Assembly: GCA_031216445.1 (NCBI GenBank) | Contig: CM062215.1 | Location: forward strand, 2,574,001 to 2,638,000 | Source of the DNA: Lateolabrax maculatus | Taxonomy: Eukaryota > Chordata > Actinopteri > Acropomatiformes > Lateolabracidae | DNA length: 64,000 nucleotides | Reading direction: 5' to 3' | Position numbers and translations under genes: made by a program | Notes under the pieces: generated by a model | What the model was told of the DNA's origin: nothing | Seen by the model: only the letters and a program-made list of their open reading frames with translations | The model's database searches: none | Part shown: positions 1 through 12,869 of the stretch, one piece after another | Layout of the letters: each line of letters opens with the position of its first letter | Numbering within the stretch: the stretch's first letter is position 1

Positions 1-460
1 TCACCCTGTCTTTCTCCCTTTCTCTTTCTCCCCCCAATCAAAATGAAACAACCGAGGCCCCGGCTAATTAAGTGTGTGAATATCTGGACCCTAATTAACA
101 TATTTGTGAGACAGGCAGACGCAGGGAGGGCCTAGCCGGAGCTCCCGTGTTTGCTCACAGCTTGAGCAGCGTCGCTCTGTCTTCAGTTAAAAAGGAAACC
201 GAGGCGCATTCAGGCTTCAGGTCTGCACAGGCCCCTTCCAAACAGGGGGAGAAAATGCCAGTAATTGGATGACCGTCTTATTATCCCTTTGTTGGTTGCA
301 ATTCCCTGATTAGCATTTTGGAATATTTTACATTATAATCCAGGAATTAGGGGATTTTACTGTTTTTTTTCTCCCCCCTCTTACCTCCCCCTCTTTCCAA
401 TTAGACCTTGACGCTAAGCAGGAGGATGAGTCCGCTGAGACTTTGACACATGTAGCCAGG
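1..460. other. Candidate conserved non-coding element
   Basis: After a short pyrimidine-rich start, this is high-complexity DNA with two palindromic TAATTA homeodomain cores at 65-70 and 92-97 (27 bp apart), a TAATTG at 262-267, a TGATTA near 308 and a TAATCC (OTX/bicoid-type) at 336-341. No open frame of interest crosses it. Clustered homeodomain cores in a non-coding, non-repeat block are typical of vertebrate developmental enhancers. Conservation in other fish is inferred from texture only. Confidence 0.4.
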
Positions 461-639
461 TAGAAGTTCATGTTATTTTGGATGGATGTGTATTAAAGTA
501 ATAATCTCAAAGAATTTCATGTAAATAAATGTCTGTTAAGTCACTAGCTATCGCAGAATGAGGTAAATTTATGTCCGGCTCATGACAGCCCCTTGCATTT
601 GCAGTCAGTGGTAACATTCCTGTGAAAAACCACTAGCGG

Positions 640-800
640 CGCACAGTTAGTGACGCGTGTCCCATCACCGAGCAGCGATTGGTCCATCAGAGAGAGTAGG
701 CGGAGCTGACGCAACAGACTCACTCTTCAACTCACTTGTGTGTGAAGCGGCATGTTTTTTTTTCCAGGTCTCTGCTAGCACTGTGAGTAAATGGTTCCTA
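640..800 (+). promoter_or_regulatory. Promoter-like patch with possible 15-nt exon
   Basis: A CCAAT box in reverse (ATTGG, 678-682) and a GGCGGAGC-type GC element near 699-706 lie just upstream of a T tract ending in CCAG at 764-767. The 15 bases at 768-782 are followed by GTGAGT at 783-788, a strong splice donor. This could be the 3' end of a first exon, or a 15-nt in-frame microexon (reads VSAST), or chance. No coding frame supports a protein gene here. Confidence 0.2.
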
Positions 801-2940
801 TGGCCGAAGAAACAAAGAAAAGATTTATGACTACAGACGATGAAACCTCAAAAACACAGGCGACACTGTTTGGATCTCTGGGAAGCACATTTGCAATTAC
901 CGCTTATCTTCAAGATTGTTAATTTAAACAGCATGGAGCCAGTTTTACTTTAAAATCCTCTTATTCATCTTCCTGTCTCTTCTAAATCTAAAGAAGAAAT
1001 CTATAAGAGGCTTTTACCTGGATTTATACATACTAGCTTTTGTGTTTCAAATAACAATCCACATAAAACCATTAAAAAAGTTTTTTTTCTTCTCACATAG
1101 CCCCATAACAACCCCACACCCTCTCCTCCATCAAATATTTATGTATTAAATTGTGCATTGTGTTTGTGTCTCCATTGTTGTTGAGAGCTGTGATTATCTC
1201 CACTGATTTTTTGACTCTTTGGCATTTCTGGATGCTTCCTGTTTATTTAGGTCAATAGAAAGCTCTAAACTGTGACGTTTTGCAATAAACGGCCTGCTCT
1301 GAAATCTTTTCTTCTGATTGTTTCAGTGACCCCAGGCATTGTGGATACATGGCTGAAGTTTCGTGACTACGTTAGGTGGTTGAAGGGTGTGTGTGTGTGC
1401 ATTCCTGTTTGGCTCACGAGGATGTAAATACAGATGTGAGTGTGAGCGAGAGCTTTTGCACAGTATGTGTATTTCTGTGTCTGCATGTAAGAGAAAAAAA
1501 CGATGTGTGCATGTGTTAAGTGAATGTGTGTTTGTGGGGAACAGGGCAGCGGCCCATGGCGTCCCAGGCCTCCTTCAGTTAATTGGAAACGTAGATTGTT
1601 GAGTCAGCGTCAGGGCTCTAATCAGGGGTCTGTCTCTGAAACTAAGGGGACTTTATTGAAGTAAATTTAAATCACAGGCGACCAAAATTGTCTCTGTTTG
1701 TGAAGATCATTTAAAAGAGAGTGTGTGTGTTGTGAAGGACACACGAGTCAGTTCGAGGGACGGAGCCGAGCCCTTTAAGTATGTTTTACAGTCAGGCAAT
1801 CACCTTGTTAAAAGGCCAATCCTACAATGGCTGTTCAATGGCTTTCAGCCTTGTCCACAGAAACCACCATGTCTAAAAATAGCTTCAACGGACAGAAAGT
1901 ACAAGAAATTTGTTTTTCCACCAGTGATGGATTAGTGAGCCAGGCACAATGCCCAACTCATGACAACATGTTTTCTGCTAGAAGTGAAGTCTGGGTGGGA
2001 CGATTTAACTATGAAACTATGGATACAGCAAAACTTCTTATAACATCTATTACGAGTGTTCACTGTTTTCATGGATACAAATGATGATCAAATTGGCACA
2101 ACACAGCCTGAACCCTGACCTCTGCTGGATTCTTCTTTTTAAAAACATCAATGCAGACATCCGCACGTGCATAAAACACATGCGTGTTCCTGTTGTACAT
2201 TCACCTTCTGCAAGAAAATGTCATCCTCTCAAAATAAGACTCATCACTACTATGATATCCACAATCCCTTGGCAGTAATGACGTGTATTGTTCGGTGTGT
2301 TAAGATGAAAGAAATGTTAAGTGACATTTTAAACAATGGGAGCGTATTTCAACGGATCAACTAATCCAAGGTTAAGACCTTTTGACAAAAGGCCCAGCTA
2401 TCACGCTTCTGCAGGAGAGCAAAGAAAAGTGACTATTTTGTCTTTCAGGAACACAAAGAAGATCAATGGAGAGTTGGTCCTCTCAATGTTTCACCCTTGT
2501 GAAAATATGTACCTAAAAACCTACACATTTATACATTTTAAAGGTACTTTCTCAGCTACAGTAACATGACCGGAGAAACCACTCCACCTAGTCACTCACT
2601 AAACTGAAACTCTGCCCCAGTATTCCTGTAAACCTCTTAAGATGTGTGCAAACAACAAGGGCACACTATTCTCACATGCCGCTTACCACACGTGTGATTT
2701 ATTACATTCACCTAATACGAGAAAATGTCATCCTTTTATGCCGAGACACCTCATGACAATACCATTCACGAGGCTTTGAATCGTACGCCTTCTTTTGTCC
2801 CAATCTCAATGCCAAATTGCATTTGTTCCAAGTGTCACGTTAATGTATGAAAAGTTTAAGATGTCACTGGCTTAATCTGACAGCAGAGGTTTTAGTTAAA
2901 GCAAACGTGTCATATTGTACTTCTATTAGCAGGTCGCCAT
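800..2940. other. No gene seen; AT-rich DNA with decayed GT tract
   Basis: Stretch without a recognisable gene. 1388-1535 is a degenerate GT-rich run (interrupted TGTG blocks), probably an old microsatellite. The short open frames between 1700 and 2570 have no domain, signal or composition suggesting protein. Nothing else recognised. Confidence 0.6.
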
Positions 2941-3230
2941 TGCACTATTAGTGACATCCCCAAGTCACTGGCGTGTCACCTTAATTTAAAGTTAAGCACT
3001 GTGACAGTTTAATATGCCAGGGAGATGAAAGCCCCCTCTGTTTCGGCGCCACGTCAAACCTTTTTCAAATGGGCGATAAATAGGGCTTATTGTTTCAGCA
3101 ATTGAGAGGAACTGTCTGTCTAATGTGCCTTTATTCCCCCCCCCCAACCCTCCTTCAGTCTTCTTCCACCTCCTCTCTCTCTTATGGAGATTTTGTTTTC
3201 AAGCTTGAGCGGCGCTACCTAGAGGTTGAA
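2940..3230. other. Candidate conserved non-coding element
   Basis: Balanced-complexity block with CACGTCA at about 3051, GATAAATAGGGC near 3075 and an AATTGAG core near 3100, interrupted by a 10-base C run at 3136-3145. It ends with a CTCF-like sequence, GCGCTACCTAGAGG, at 3212-3225 (minus orientation, about two mismatches to the core). Called as a putative regulatory element on texture only. Confidence 0.3.
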
Positions 3231-4140
3231 GATTACGCTTTGAACACAGGCTGAGTGTCTGTCAGCCAAGGGTCGGGCTGAGCTAAGTTAAGGGGGGGGG
3301 GGGTAGCTGAAACTAGGAGACAAATCACGGCGTTGTCTCTAAGCCTTTCCTGTCTTTCTCCCTTCTTTTCCTTCCACGACCATCAAGCCACAAACATAAT
3401 CCAACCCCCTGAACTTTGACTCAATTTACAGAGGACAATGGCCAGTCATGGTAGCAAATACAGATCAGTCCTTCACACAGTTACTTCCCTCACACGAAAC
3501 TGACCCGGGTTGATTATTCTGCTGCTGCTCGGCCTGCACATGCAGGGAGCTTTAGGCCAGGAAAAACGGAGCCTCGCCTCCATCTTTTACCCACTCCTGC
3601 GAGGGCATCGCACCTCCCTGAAGACCACTTCCTTCCCCGTGTCTGCCGGAGCATGTGTACAAACTGCAGTCAATAATTTGAGTGGTGGCGACGGGGCAAC
3701 CTCGCCTTGTTGGAACGTAAAAACGAGGGCGCCTCGCACTGGGTGTCCTCTGACACGTCATTAGTGATGGGGAGGTGGAAGTGACACAGGTTGCTCGCTC
3801 AACAGAGACCAACTCCCATTAAAAGAAAACACAGAACAGACCATCCTCGAGTCCCCCCCCCCGTCCTCAGGCTACAGGTGGGCAATTTTGATGGCTGCAC
3901 AAAAAGGGGCCTAAGGGTTCCTGGCGTCGAGATAAGGAGGACTATTAGACCAGGGAAGGGTGGTGGTGGAGGTGTTGGGCAGCGAGGAGGTGGGGGGGGG
4001 TTTCACCACATCAGGCGGGTCCGTTTGTTTTTCCACGCTCCCTCCTTCCCTTCCTCTCTCCCCTCCCCCCCCCCCCACCATCTTTTATGCGGAGTGGAGG
4101 AAAAACGAGGTGCCGTGAAGCTTGAAAGAGTGCCTGACAT
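3230..4140. other. No gene seen; homopolymer-rich DNA
   Basis: Contains a 12-base G run at 3292-3303, a GGTGG/GGGG purine patch at 3955-4000 and a 12-base C run at 4065-4076. Open frames on both strands (3510-3812, 3791-4144) are composition-driven, proline- and glycine-rich, and match no family I recognise. Confidence 0.5.
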
Positions 4141-4290
4141 CTGAAGTCTTCTGATAGCTCCCCGCGATGCTCGGGAAAAAAAATTAACTCTGACGCCCAG
4201 ATCAAGCCTCAGGAGCTTAATTACATCAAAGAGAAAAGGATCCTTGTTAGATTCAATCCAAACAAAAAAAGAAAAAAATGATCAGTAGTT
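4141..4290. other. Short candidate non-coding element
   Basis: About 130 bp of non-repetitive sequence containing AATTAACTC near 4182 and CTTAATTACATC near 4215, a homeodomain-type core, just before the GT microsatellite. Regulatory function is inferred only. Confidence 0.25.
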
Positions 4291-4342
4291 TTCAAGGCTT
4301 TGTTTGACATTGAGAAGACATGAATGTAAAAATAAGAGGAGA

Positions 4343-4344
<2 letters not shown>

Positions 4345-4384
<40 letters not shown>
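4345..4384 (+). repeat. (GT)20 microsatellite
   Basis: Forty bases of uninterrupted GT. A perfect tract of this length is usually length-polymorphic in fish populations. The apparent VCVCVC/HTHTHT peptides read across it on the two strands are artefacts. Confidence 0.98.
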
Positions 4385-4388
<4 letters not shown>

Positions 4389-5130
4389 AGGGGATAGAAA
4401 AGGAGAGAGGAAGTTTGTCGTGCATAGGAGGCAGGGAGGAAGAGGAGAAGAGCGGGGATTATCAAAGGAAGACGAGTCATTCGAGGGTGGCTCGTCAGAA
4501 AGTCAGGTTTGTACGCGACGCCGCTGCAAGGACGCATCGAGTTGAAATAAAGTGACCTAAGTGACCAGCACGAACAGCCTGAGAAGACGATGCAGAACAA
4601 AAAAAAAAAAAGGTAGTTTCACAGGGGCCCCTCCCCTCCAACCCCCCCCAGCCATCCTATTGACAGGGATGACAACGGTCCCACGACGCACCATTATCCT
4701 TGACCGTCAAGCCGACATCAAATGGGCAGGGAGCTGTCCCTGTCAAGACGGAGACAGAAAGGCCTCGCAAAAAGTGCAGAGCCGAGAGAGAGAGAGAGGA
4801 AGAAGAGAGACGAGCTCGTTACATACGTTGCTCTCCACCTTGCTTTGTCAAAACAGGCTTATTCAGTGTGTACACAAGCCTTGAGAGACGTTTCTTTCAA
4901 AAGAGAAGGAAAGAAAGGCGAGAGACAGGACGAATAATCAGACGTACAGTGCAGACATGCATCCACCGACTTGTTTTCTCTTCAAGGGGGTTTGCTCTGC
5001 ATATGTTTACGCAAACCTTTACTTCGCACTTGAAATGGAAGAGGGAGGAAAGCAAAAAAAAAAGTGTGAAGGGGTGTGATGGGGGGAGCTTTGAAGCGAG
5101 ATAAAACAAACCGCTCCTCTGCAATGCACG
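4385..5130. other. No gene seen; purine-rich DNA
   Basis: Plus-strand purine-rich sequence (AGGAGAGAGG, GAGAGAGAGAG at 4787-4800, GAAAGAAAGG) with a 12-base A run near 4600. The lysine/arginine/glutamate-rich open frames here, up to 134 codons at 4700-5104, reflect base composition rather than a protein. Confidence 0.55.
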
Positions 5131-7982
5131 TCATCTAAGCTTTGTGATGTTAAAAGCAAATTGATAAACAAGGGCTCTCGCTTTCAAGGGGTCCTGTCAC
5201 AAATTCAGGGTGTAGAGGCGTCTCACTTTCATCAGCAAAGGAGTCCCACATGAGCAAACCTCACTTAGCTGCCACGCAACTTTCATTGTTCTGATGTTGC
5301 TCATAATCATATAGCATTTTGTCTCAAATCAAAAAAAGGTCTCACTGGCTCCAGGCAGGCACTTCACAGCCGTAACCAATCACCTTTCCAAATATTTGCG
5401 CTGGTTTGGAAAAGCAAGAAATTGAGGCTCTTGTGGAAAATGAGTCGCTGTGCCCCTTCAGAAAGAGATGAAAACTGAGAGGCTTATATGAGCATGATGA
5501 TGTGTGTTTTGGAGACAGTCAAAGTGAAGGACCTGAGGCTGCCCGAGCACGCAGGCAAGAAATTATAAAACATGACATAATTTGGTTTCATTTGGTGTAT
5601 AAATCAAGTTATTCAAACCATTTAGCCATACATTTAAATTAGTTCTGTGAAGGATATTTCATTCTTCTTCTGACTATATAATACAAATGATTTGGTGACT
5701 GGCAGACCCATCTAGAATAAGTTTACTCTTCTTATAAAGAAGAAATGAATCCTTATGACTTGTATCTGTATCATACTTAAAAGTCTGAGTGTTGGAGGTT
5801 AGGTGTAGCAGGATATTCATCTGTACAGCAGTCACAAGATTGTTTTAATGCTCATATCACAGTATTGGGAAACACTTAAGAACTGAAGTAATGTATTCAT
5901 CGTCTCCACAGGACTCTGGTGATAAATATCTATGTGGAAACATTCATGAGATGCTCTCTTGAAAAATGCTGACTTAAAATGTAAATGAGTCATCTCTGGT
6001 GGTCTGGTACAATGTGAAATGAAGCATCAATTATCAACAAGATTTACCTGGTGAGATAAACTGTAAAATGATGCTGGTCTTTGAATTGAATCCAGGAAAA
6101 CCAAATGGACATTTTACCTTGCGTGTTATGGAGTAACATCTGCCTACACACCTCCGCTGCTCTTTTGGGATGCATTTTTAATTTGTCATTGTATGGCGAG
6201 TCTTAACTCTCCTAACAGAAGATTATCCACTGCTGCAAGGTGAAAATCAATCAGACTATTAAAACAGGAAGAAGGAGAGAGTACCAGGCCACTGTACATG
6301 GATTATTTTCACACAGCAACCTATTCAGTCAAATGCAGTCATACCAAATTGTGTCAGACAGCTAAATAGCTGAGTTAGTTGTAAGAAAATGAAAATAACA
6401 TGTCCTGAAGATGAGAAGTTAGTTGAAAAAAGGGCAGATTAATAATCTGCTGTAGCAAATACTGTAGCAAATATTTGAAATGTATATCCTAAACTATTTA
6501 AATATAAAATGACACAAATTCCTGCTAGAATGAAATATGTTCTTGACCTTTTGAACTTGAATTTGTTATATAATCAATAATATAGGGACCGGCAAATGGA
6601 TTATAAAGAAATTATTAGTTTTTTTGCTATTTTTGCTATCAAATAATTCTGTACTTCTGTATGTCTAGAAGTAATTTATAAGCTGCATAAGGGCTGTATA
6701 CATTGGGAGAAATGGGATATGTAAATCGGATATGCTCATCTGTCATGACTCAAAATGTGACTCAAGAGTATGGGCAAACAATGCCAGTTTTAACTGCTGG
6801 GCACAAGTTATATGCCAGACCTGGCTCCAAATACAATCTGAAAAGCTTCCAGTTACATTTATTAAGACCGCCTGACTTGAGTCGTAATGTGTCAGAGATG
6901 AAAACCATTTGGGTATCCAGACAGCCTGAAGCAAACGCTCTGAGTAATTAAGTGTTTCGATTTTAATTTGGCCCAGGGCTGAGACGACTGAAGCCGTCTG
7001 CTCCCGATCTGGACATCCAGGCCAAAACCAGGATGAGTCAACGTCACAGTTGACAGCAGAAGAATGCAGCATAGATGATGACGGCAGTTCATGATGATCA
7101 ACTTTATTTGAATGTATTTTAAGTGGCGTGAAACCGACACCTAAATTGTGCATCGCATTTGTCCGTAATAATATTGCAGAAGGAGGGGGAACATCTCAAT
7201 ATATTCACCTACTTATTTTACACTTTTTCAGGTGGCACTTGACCACAAAAACAGCATGACGGCAAACAAAGAGGTCCCAGGCATACAAAGTCCAAACTAC
7301 AATTAAAGCCAAGTGAGAAGATTAAATGTACCATATAACAAACCTAAACGGACTCCAACAGCACGACAACTGAGCAGAGAATCATGAGCCAAGTCTAAAT
7401 ATAGAGAAGCAGATATCTCTGTACTGCAGCAGGCTTAAATAACAATCTCAAAGATCTTCGTTTTGTTCTCTTTGGCGGCACTTATGGTGCTAAGCGGCAA
7501 TTGCAGGTGTGTTTTTGGAACTCACTTCCCAGAGATTTACAATTTTTCCCGGGAATTTCGCCACAACATCAATATCGTAATACTGCAAATGCAAAGGCTA
7601 AATTAAATTTTTTAAGATTATTATTTAAGGTTTTTAATGTCAGGTATTCCTGTTTTTAAATAAGATATCTGTATGGCTTCTTGGTGGAGGATTTGCCTAG
7701 AAATCCTCTCTTAAAAAAAGGAGAAATTGACTCTCATGTCACTAATTGAGGCGCCACACATTCGCCCACTTACAGCAACTGTCAAAGAATCAAAGTTACA
7801 GTAAAGATTTAGAACATTTCCAACTATCCTTAATAGCTAGAACAGCGCCAACGACCAGTAACTCAGAACAAATTAAGGTCCAGTCATGTTATTTCTTATA
7901 GTCTATGTTTGGAATTTGTTTAATTTATATAATTATATGTATAAACATCCAGCAACCAATCACATCTATTAAGCAGTGATGG
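5131..7982. other. No gene seen; AT-rich filler
   Basis: Mostly AT-rich sequence without long repeats. The 136-codon minus-strand frame at 6743-7153 lacks any recognisable domain. 6960-7090 is slightly more complex but carries no named motif. I see nothing further. Confidence 0.6.
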
Positions 7983-8048
7983 AGCTAAAACAACTGTTAG
8001 ACTAATGAATTAATTGAATTTCCATAACAGTCAGCTGTTGATTAACTA
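7983..8048 (+). mobile_element. Possible MITE-like end fragment
   Basis: AGCTAAAACAACTGTTAGAC followed by AATTAATTGA and a second CAGCTGTTGATTAAC resembles the 5' end of the dispersed fish family also seen at 46254, 54781 and 56088 (AGCTGAAAC...GATTAGTC...GATTAAT pattern). It is heavily diverged. An alternative is chance AT-rich similarity. Confidence 0.3.
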
Positions 8049-8129
8049 TAAAAATCAAAAAATGAAGGACTCAACACCAGTCTGAGACATTTTTGTACAT
8101 GTGCTACGTATACAGTGACTGCAACATAT

Positions 8130-8620
8130 TGTGCTCTGGGATTCGGTCCCCACTAACAACCTCGTTGGCATTCAGCTCTCAGAGATTCATGAGAGGGCCA
8201 GTCAGACGGGCCGGTCTAATCATGAAGAAAACACCACAGGCCATCGGCCCAGCTCGCGGTTTTCTGAATTCAGCGAGACGCCCATAATAGTGTGCTTAAC
8301 CTTTGAACGAGACATGTGTGAGGCCGATTCCTGTCGACCCAGACGTCTCGTCAGGGTCCCGTCTAGCCGACAAGGCCTCAGCCGTTGCTTGAGCGTTAAC
8401 CATCAGTAGCCAGATCAACCACTGGCCCGGGGGTGAACAAGCACCCCTACTGGGCGTCAAGCTGGACCCCCTCCTGCTGGCTGGAGCCGCCATCCCTCTA
8501 CAGATGAAGGAGGGAAGGACTGTAGCGGCACTGGGCTAAGACGCCTTTGTCGTCACCGTTGTGGTCTCTTGGGGAATTTCAAAGCCCCCCCAGCTGCACA
8601 AGCACAGCAAGGCTTTCATG
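8130..8620. other. GC-richer candidate non-coding element
   Basis: About 490 bp clearly richer in GC than its flanks, with high complexity, a CCCGGGGG patch near 8427 and CCTCCTGCTGG near 8470 that is weakly CTCF-like. Overlapping frames of 64-92 codons exist on both strands but none resembles a known protein. It could be a conserved regulatory block or a decayed exon; regulatory is preferred. Confidence 0.3.
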
Positions 8621-10320
8621 TAAAAGCAAACATAGTGTACAAGAATAAATCTCAAATTGATTATCCCTGGCTATTTATACCTACTTGAACTTCTAGTATC
8701 ACATATGGTTAGTGCAAACTTGGTGCAGTTAGCAGGTGTTCCCTTTAGAGAAAGCTGCAGTCATCAAATTCCCAGGGAGCACTGATTAGGTAATTGCAGA
8801 CGTCTAGACTTCTAGGTTAAAACTGGGACAAATTGGGTTGGGACGTAACTATTGTTTCAACGGGGTTTAAACACTTACACTTCAGTGAGAAGCAGGTCCA
8901 AACTACATGTTGAAATATAGTCATTTAAATGCTGGTAAAACAGCGACTCCATGTAATGAGGGGCCTAAAAAACTCACTTCAACCAAATTTGGCCCATTTG
9001 ACCTTAATCAGCAGCACTGGGTTATATTTTGTCTTAATTCTCACTTGTTAAAAATCTGTGTGCAGTTCATCTGTGCTATTCATGCTTGCACTGATGACAA
9101 TTTAGAAAGCTGACAACTTGCCTCGCCTTGTCATTTAGAGCCGTTTGTGAGAAGCTGTTACTTGCATTAAACACGATGCAAATGTGTCTAATAACGTCTC
9201 TCAAACCTTCTTCCACACGTCCCACCGATGCAAGTTTCATAATAGATGGAAAATCGACATCAGGCGCCACAAAGACATTAATAATTGCTTCAGGATCAGT
9301 GTCATCAGGCGACCTCTTGAATACAACACAAACAAGTTGCTGGAAACCAATGGCAACATATATAAAGCTGCCTGTAACAACAGTGTAATTGTATTGTGTC
9401 GTTTCTGGAGTCATATACTGTATCATATCATGCGAGTTAAAAAGCTGTTGTTGTTTGCCCCTCAGCAGCCCCGACTGAAATGTGCAGTGTCTGGCAATTG
9501 CTGATGAACTTTTCAAAGTATTCATAATTGGATTGGACACAGAATAAAGTTTAGATGGTTATTTTTGTTGTGCATATTCAAGGAACAGGCTGTGGAAAAA
9601 TGATGTTTATGGCTTCTGAAGAAACATTTGGCAGCCAACGGTCATTAAGAGGAGTCCCGCCAAGTGAAAAGTTGCACTCTTTACCAAAATACATACGAAA
9701 TCAAGACATAAATACTCAGAGGGGAAATGCTGCACGCTTGCCTGAACTAACTCCAGCTCTCTATCATAATTTCATTAATTGCTCCTGAAGTCTATGATAT
9801 AGGGAGCATTGCACCAACTGTGAAGAGAGCAAACATATTTCCTGGGCCAAATGAGCAAGGAAAAACCCTTATATTTTGAATATATCCAGTCATATTATAT
9901 CCTGTGTTATATATTGAGTTAATGCAACCAACAGACAAATATCACTGTTACCAGACTGAAATCTCTTATTATTCAAATTGTTCATTTAGCTGGTCATTAC
10001 TGTTTTAAAGCGACTTAATACACAGAATATTAATACAGACTTGGAGCTGGATATCTTATTATTATATGTTTTTTTTAATGTATTATTTTATGTCCATAGC
10101 ACCTACTATTGAAAACAAAGTGCCGAAAGATGGTACCAAATTCTTTGTCAGATTATTAGTCTTCTGTTATGAGATCATTTTAATCCTAATTTTTTTTGGT
10201 CATTTGAGACTGTATTTTATTCAAGCTAAATTCTTGTATAACTGCTCGTGTTTTGCGAAACATTAAAAACAAATGTATTGGAGACGTATGGCTCATTTTG
10301 TTGTTGTGTTTTGGAGATGT
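8621..10320. other. No gene seen; AT-rich filler
   Basis: AT-rich, without tandem repeats. The 154-codon minus-strand frame at 9076-9540 and the plus-strand frames overlapping it have no domain or signal I can name, and their presence on both strands argues against coding. Confidence 0.55.
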
Positions 10321-11000
10321 TCGTATTCCTCAAAGGAAGCATAGGAAATGCTGTTTGATATCAGCACTGGGAAGGCTGTCTTTCCATTTACCGGACAAGG
10401 ACTGATTACTTTCGTCTGCCAGGAACAAAGGTGAAAGTATCCTGATGGTGTTATTAGCACCAGAAAACCTTCCCTGGAAGAGGTCTGCGTGGATGGATGA
10501 GTCGACAAATTGTGTGACTTTGAAAAGGGAGACCACCTCCTACCAAAAGTCTCCCGTCCTGTATGGAGCAACCAGGTCAGAAAACACATCACATACATGT
10601 TGTTTGAGAAGGCAATAACATCTGCAATACAGAACCGTAGATGGACGTTTTCTACATCGTATGTGCTCATTTGCAGTGCTGCGTGTAGCACGGCTGCTCT
10701 CGCTCGTCCACTGTGAAGGAGTTAGCGTGATGCATGCTAGGGGACAGGGAGGATCAAATAAACAAAAGAGAAGAAGAAGAAGAAGAAGAAGAAAGTTTTC
10801 AACACAAAACCCCTCTAAAGAAAGAAAGCGAGACAAGCCCTGACACTGGCTCCGCACTGTACCCGTCCAATTTGCTTTGTTCCCAGTTACCTGCCCCTGC
10901 CATCAGAAGGGGAGCCACTGGGGGCCATATCGGGGCCATCTTAGCTCCCATGGCCCCCTTTCTCGCCACAGCCTTTAAAGTCCTGCACTGCGATGTGCAT
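10321..11000. other. Mixed non-coding DNA, weak element candidate
   Basis: 10321-10480 is moderately complex and might be regulatory. 10850-10990 is GC-richer with several GGGGCC/GGCCCC blocks. The two are separated by the GAA microsatellite. No gene recognised. Confidence 0.25.
10768..10794 (+). repeat. (GAA)n microsatellite
   Basis: About nine uninterrupted GAA/AAG units. The lysine, glutamate and arginine runs in overlapping translations (RRRRRRRR, EEEEEEE) come from this tract. Confidence 0.95.
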
Positions 11001-12780
11001 GGCCTTGATGTTTGCCTTGTACCCTACATGCAAAGCTATCATTATCCATGCCTCTTGACAATCGCAGGCCCTGTCTTTGTTACATCTGCAGCTCTTTGCC
11101 TTGGGCTATGACATGACTGTACGGTTGATCTCTTCTCTTTTACATATCGCTCCCCGTGTCTCTCTTTCTCTCTGGTTTTCTGCACTCAGACTGTGTACCA
11201 TGTTTGAATCTAACTCTGATTTGACGACTTGGAAAATCTTTTACCTCTCAGCCTGTGTGACACCTCTGTTGCTTTGATGTGTTTGGCAGTTTTCCACATA
11301 ACTCGCACGGCAGTCGGGCAAAAAAAGCGCATTGATGTTCGACACACGTTAACGCTCAGGTTTGCTTTGTGCGGTAGTGTTTTTCACACCATTTCTCAGG
11401 GCATTTCAGACAGTCAAAGCCTTAACCATGAGGATTCAGTGAAACAGTAAAATAAGTTATTCATTATCAGAAAAATCAAAGAACCAAGTATTCTAGGAAT
11501 GTAAAAGTGTTTTAAACCTTGTTCTAAGAATCACTGTGAAAGTCAGAATCTGTGTTGCACTTTACAAAGACAGGATATCACTGGCAGAGCCAGATTTTTG
11601 TCTCTGTACTCAGATCACTCCTTTTTGAGCTAATATGGGTCACTCGCACAGAGGAAACAAGGAAAGATGAAATTCATTAATAGGAATAAATGAATGTTGT
11701 TGAACGGCCTCCTCTAACACAGACACAAATACATAAAAATGAGGAATTCCCCATTTGTGTCGCACATTGTGTCCACCAGTTTCAAAAACGAAATGTTAAC
11801 ATGTGACCGCAACGTGTCCATGTCAAAAACACACAGAAAAAGCAACAAAACAGACAAAGATACTCTCGAACAACATTATCTAAATGGACTACAAGAATTC
11901 AGTGCATCATTTGCAGATGGAACCATCTGGAAGTCTGTTGAATCACAAGCTTGCTGTATTACTGCAGCTTTGTTGCGTTGGAAGATTTCAATTGCATCCT
12001 CTATTCAGGCGTCCAATTTCCACAACAGACTGGAAATCAGCAGCTTTTTAGAAGATTATAGTTATGGTTAGTACTTCAATATTTCTATTTCAGCAATAAT
12101 GTTTGAGAGAACAGGCTACAGTAAAAAGACTGTACAGAGTATGAGGCTCGCAAAATACAGACTGATTTTTTTAAATGACATTTCACTATAATGCCTTGAA
12201 ATTACACAAATGACGCACAGAGAGACATACAAGCAAAACAATAGGATCATAATGATACATTTTAAAATAAGCAAATCATGTGTTTGAATTAAAACGCCAC
12301 TGATCCAGCCTATAAAACAGGTCATTAAGGCTTTGATTGATACCTTGAAAGAGTACAGGAAGTGATAGAAGAAGAAAAGAGAAGAGCAGGGGAAGCTTTG
12401 TCTTCAGCATGAACAAACTCAAAATGTCTTATTAGCACTTAGCTTATAAAATGATATAAAGACAAGGATCTTTGTTGCTGATTATCGCTTTAGAGAATTG
12501 TTGATTTCTGCATTATGGAGGTCTTAGGGTGCACCATGTACTACAAAGTCAAGTCAATCAGTCATACGCATCTCCAAAATCTAAATGTACCCCAGTGTGA
12601 AGTCATTTACATTTGTGTTTCAGTCCAAACTCAAGAGCTTTTAATTAGTTTAGCCTACAGTTTGCCAAAGCTCACTTGACCTTCGCTCTCCTGCTCTGCT
12701 TGACGTCTGGTTTGTATTTTTATTCCTCAAAATACACAAACACACGCAGATACCCACTCAGACCATAGATTTTAAAATTG
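11001..12780. other. No gene seen
   Basis: AT-rich sequence. The 110-codon frame at 11739-12071 (starts MRNSPFVSHIVSTSFKNEML) has no recognisable domain. No splice-bracketed block, repeat or element stands out. Confidence 0.55.
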
Positions 12781-12869
12781 TTAATCTGTCTTTTTGCGTA
12801 ACATGTGTGTGATGTATAAACCATTTAACTTTTTGTTTTCTAAATAATCTGTCTTGATGCCTTCGCTGT

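Noticed and set aside
4292..4600. Frames with VCVCVC or HTHTHT runs
   Set aside because: Translation of the GT microsatellite.
9076..9540. 154-codon minus-strand open frame with two overlapping plus-strand frames
   Set aside because: Open on both strands, no domain or codon bias; probably chance in AT-rich sequence.
10661..11111. Charged-residue open frames in two frames
   Set aside because: Driven by the GAA microsatellite at 10768-10794.
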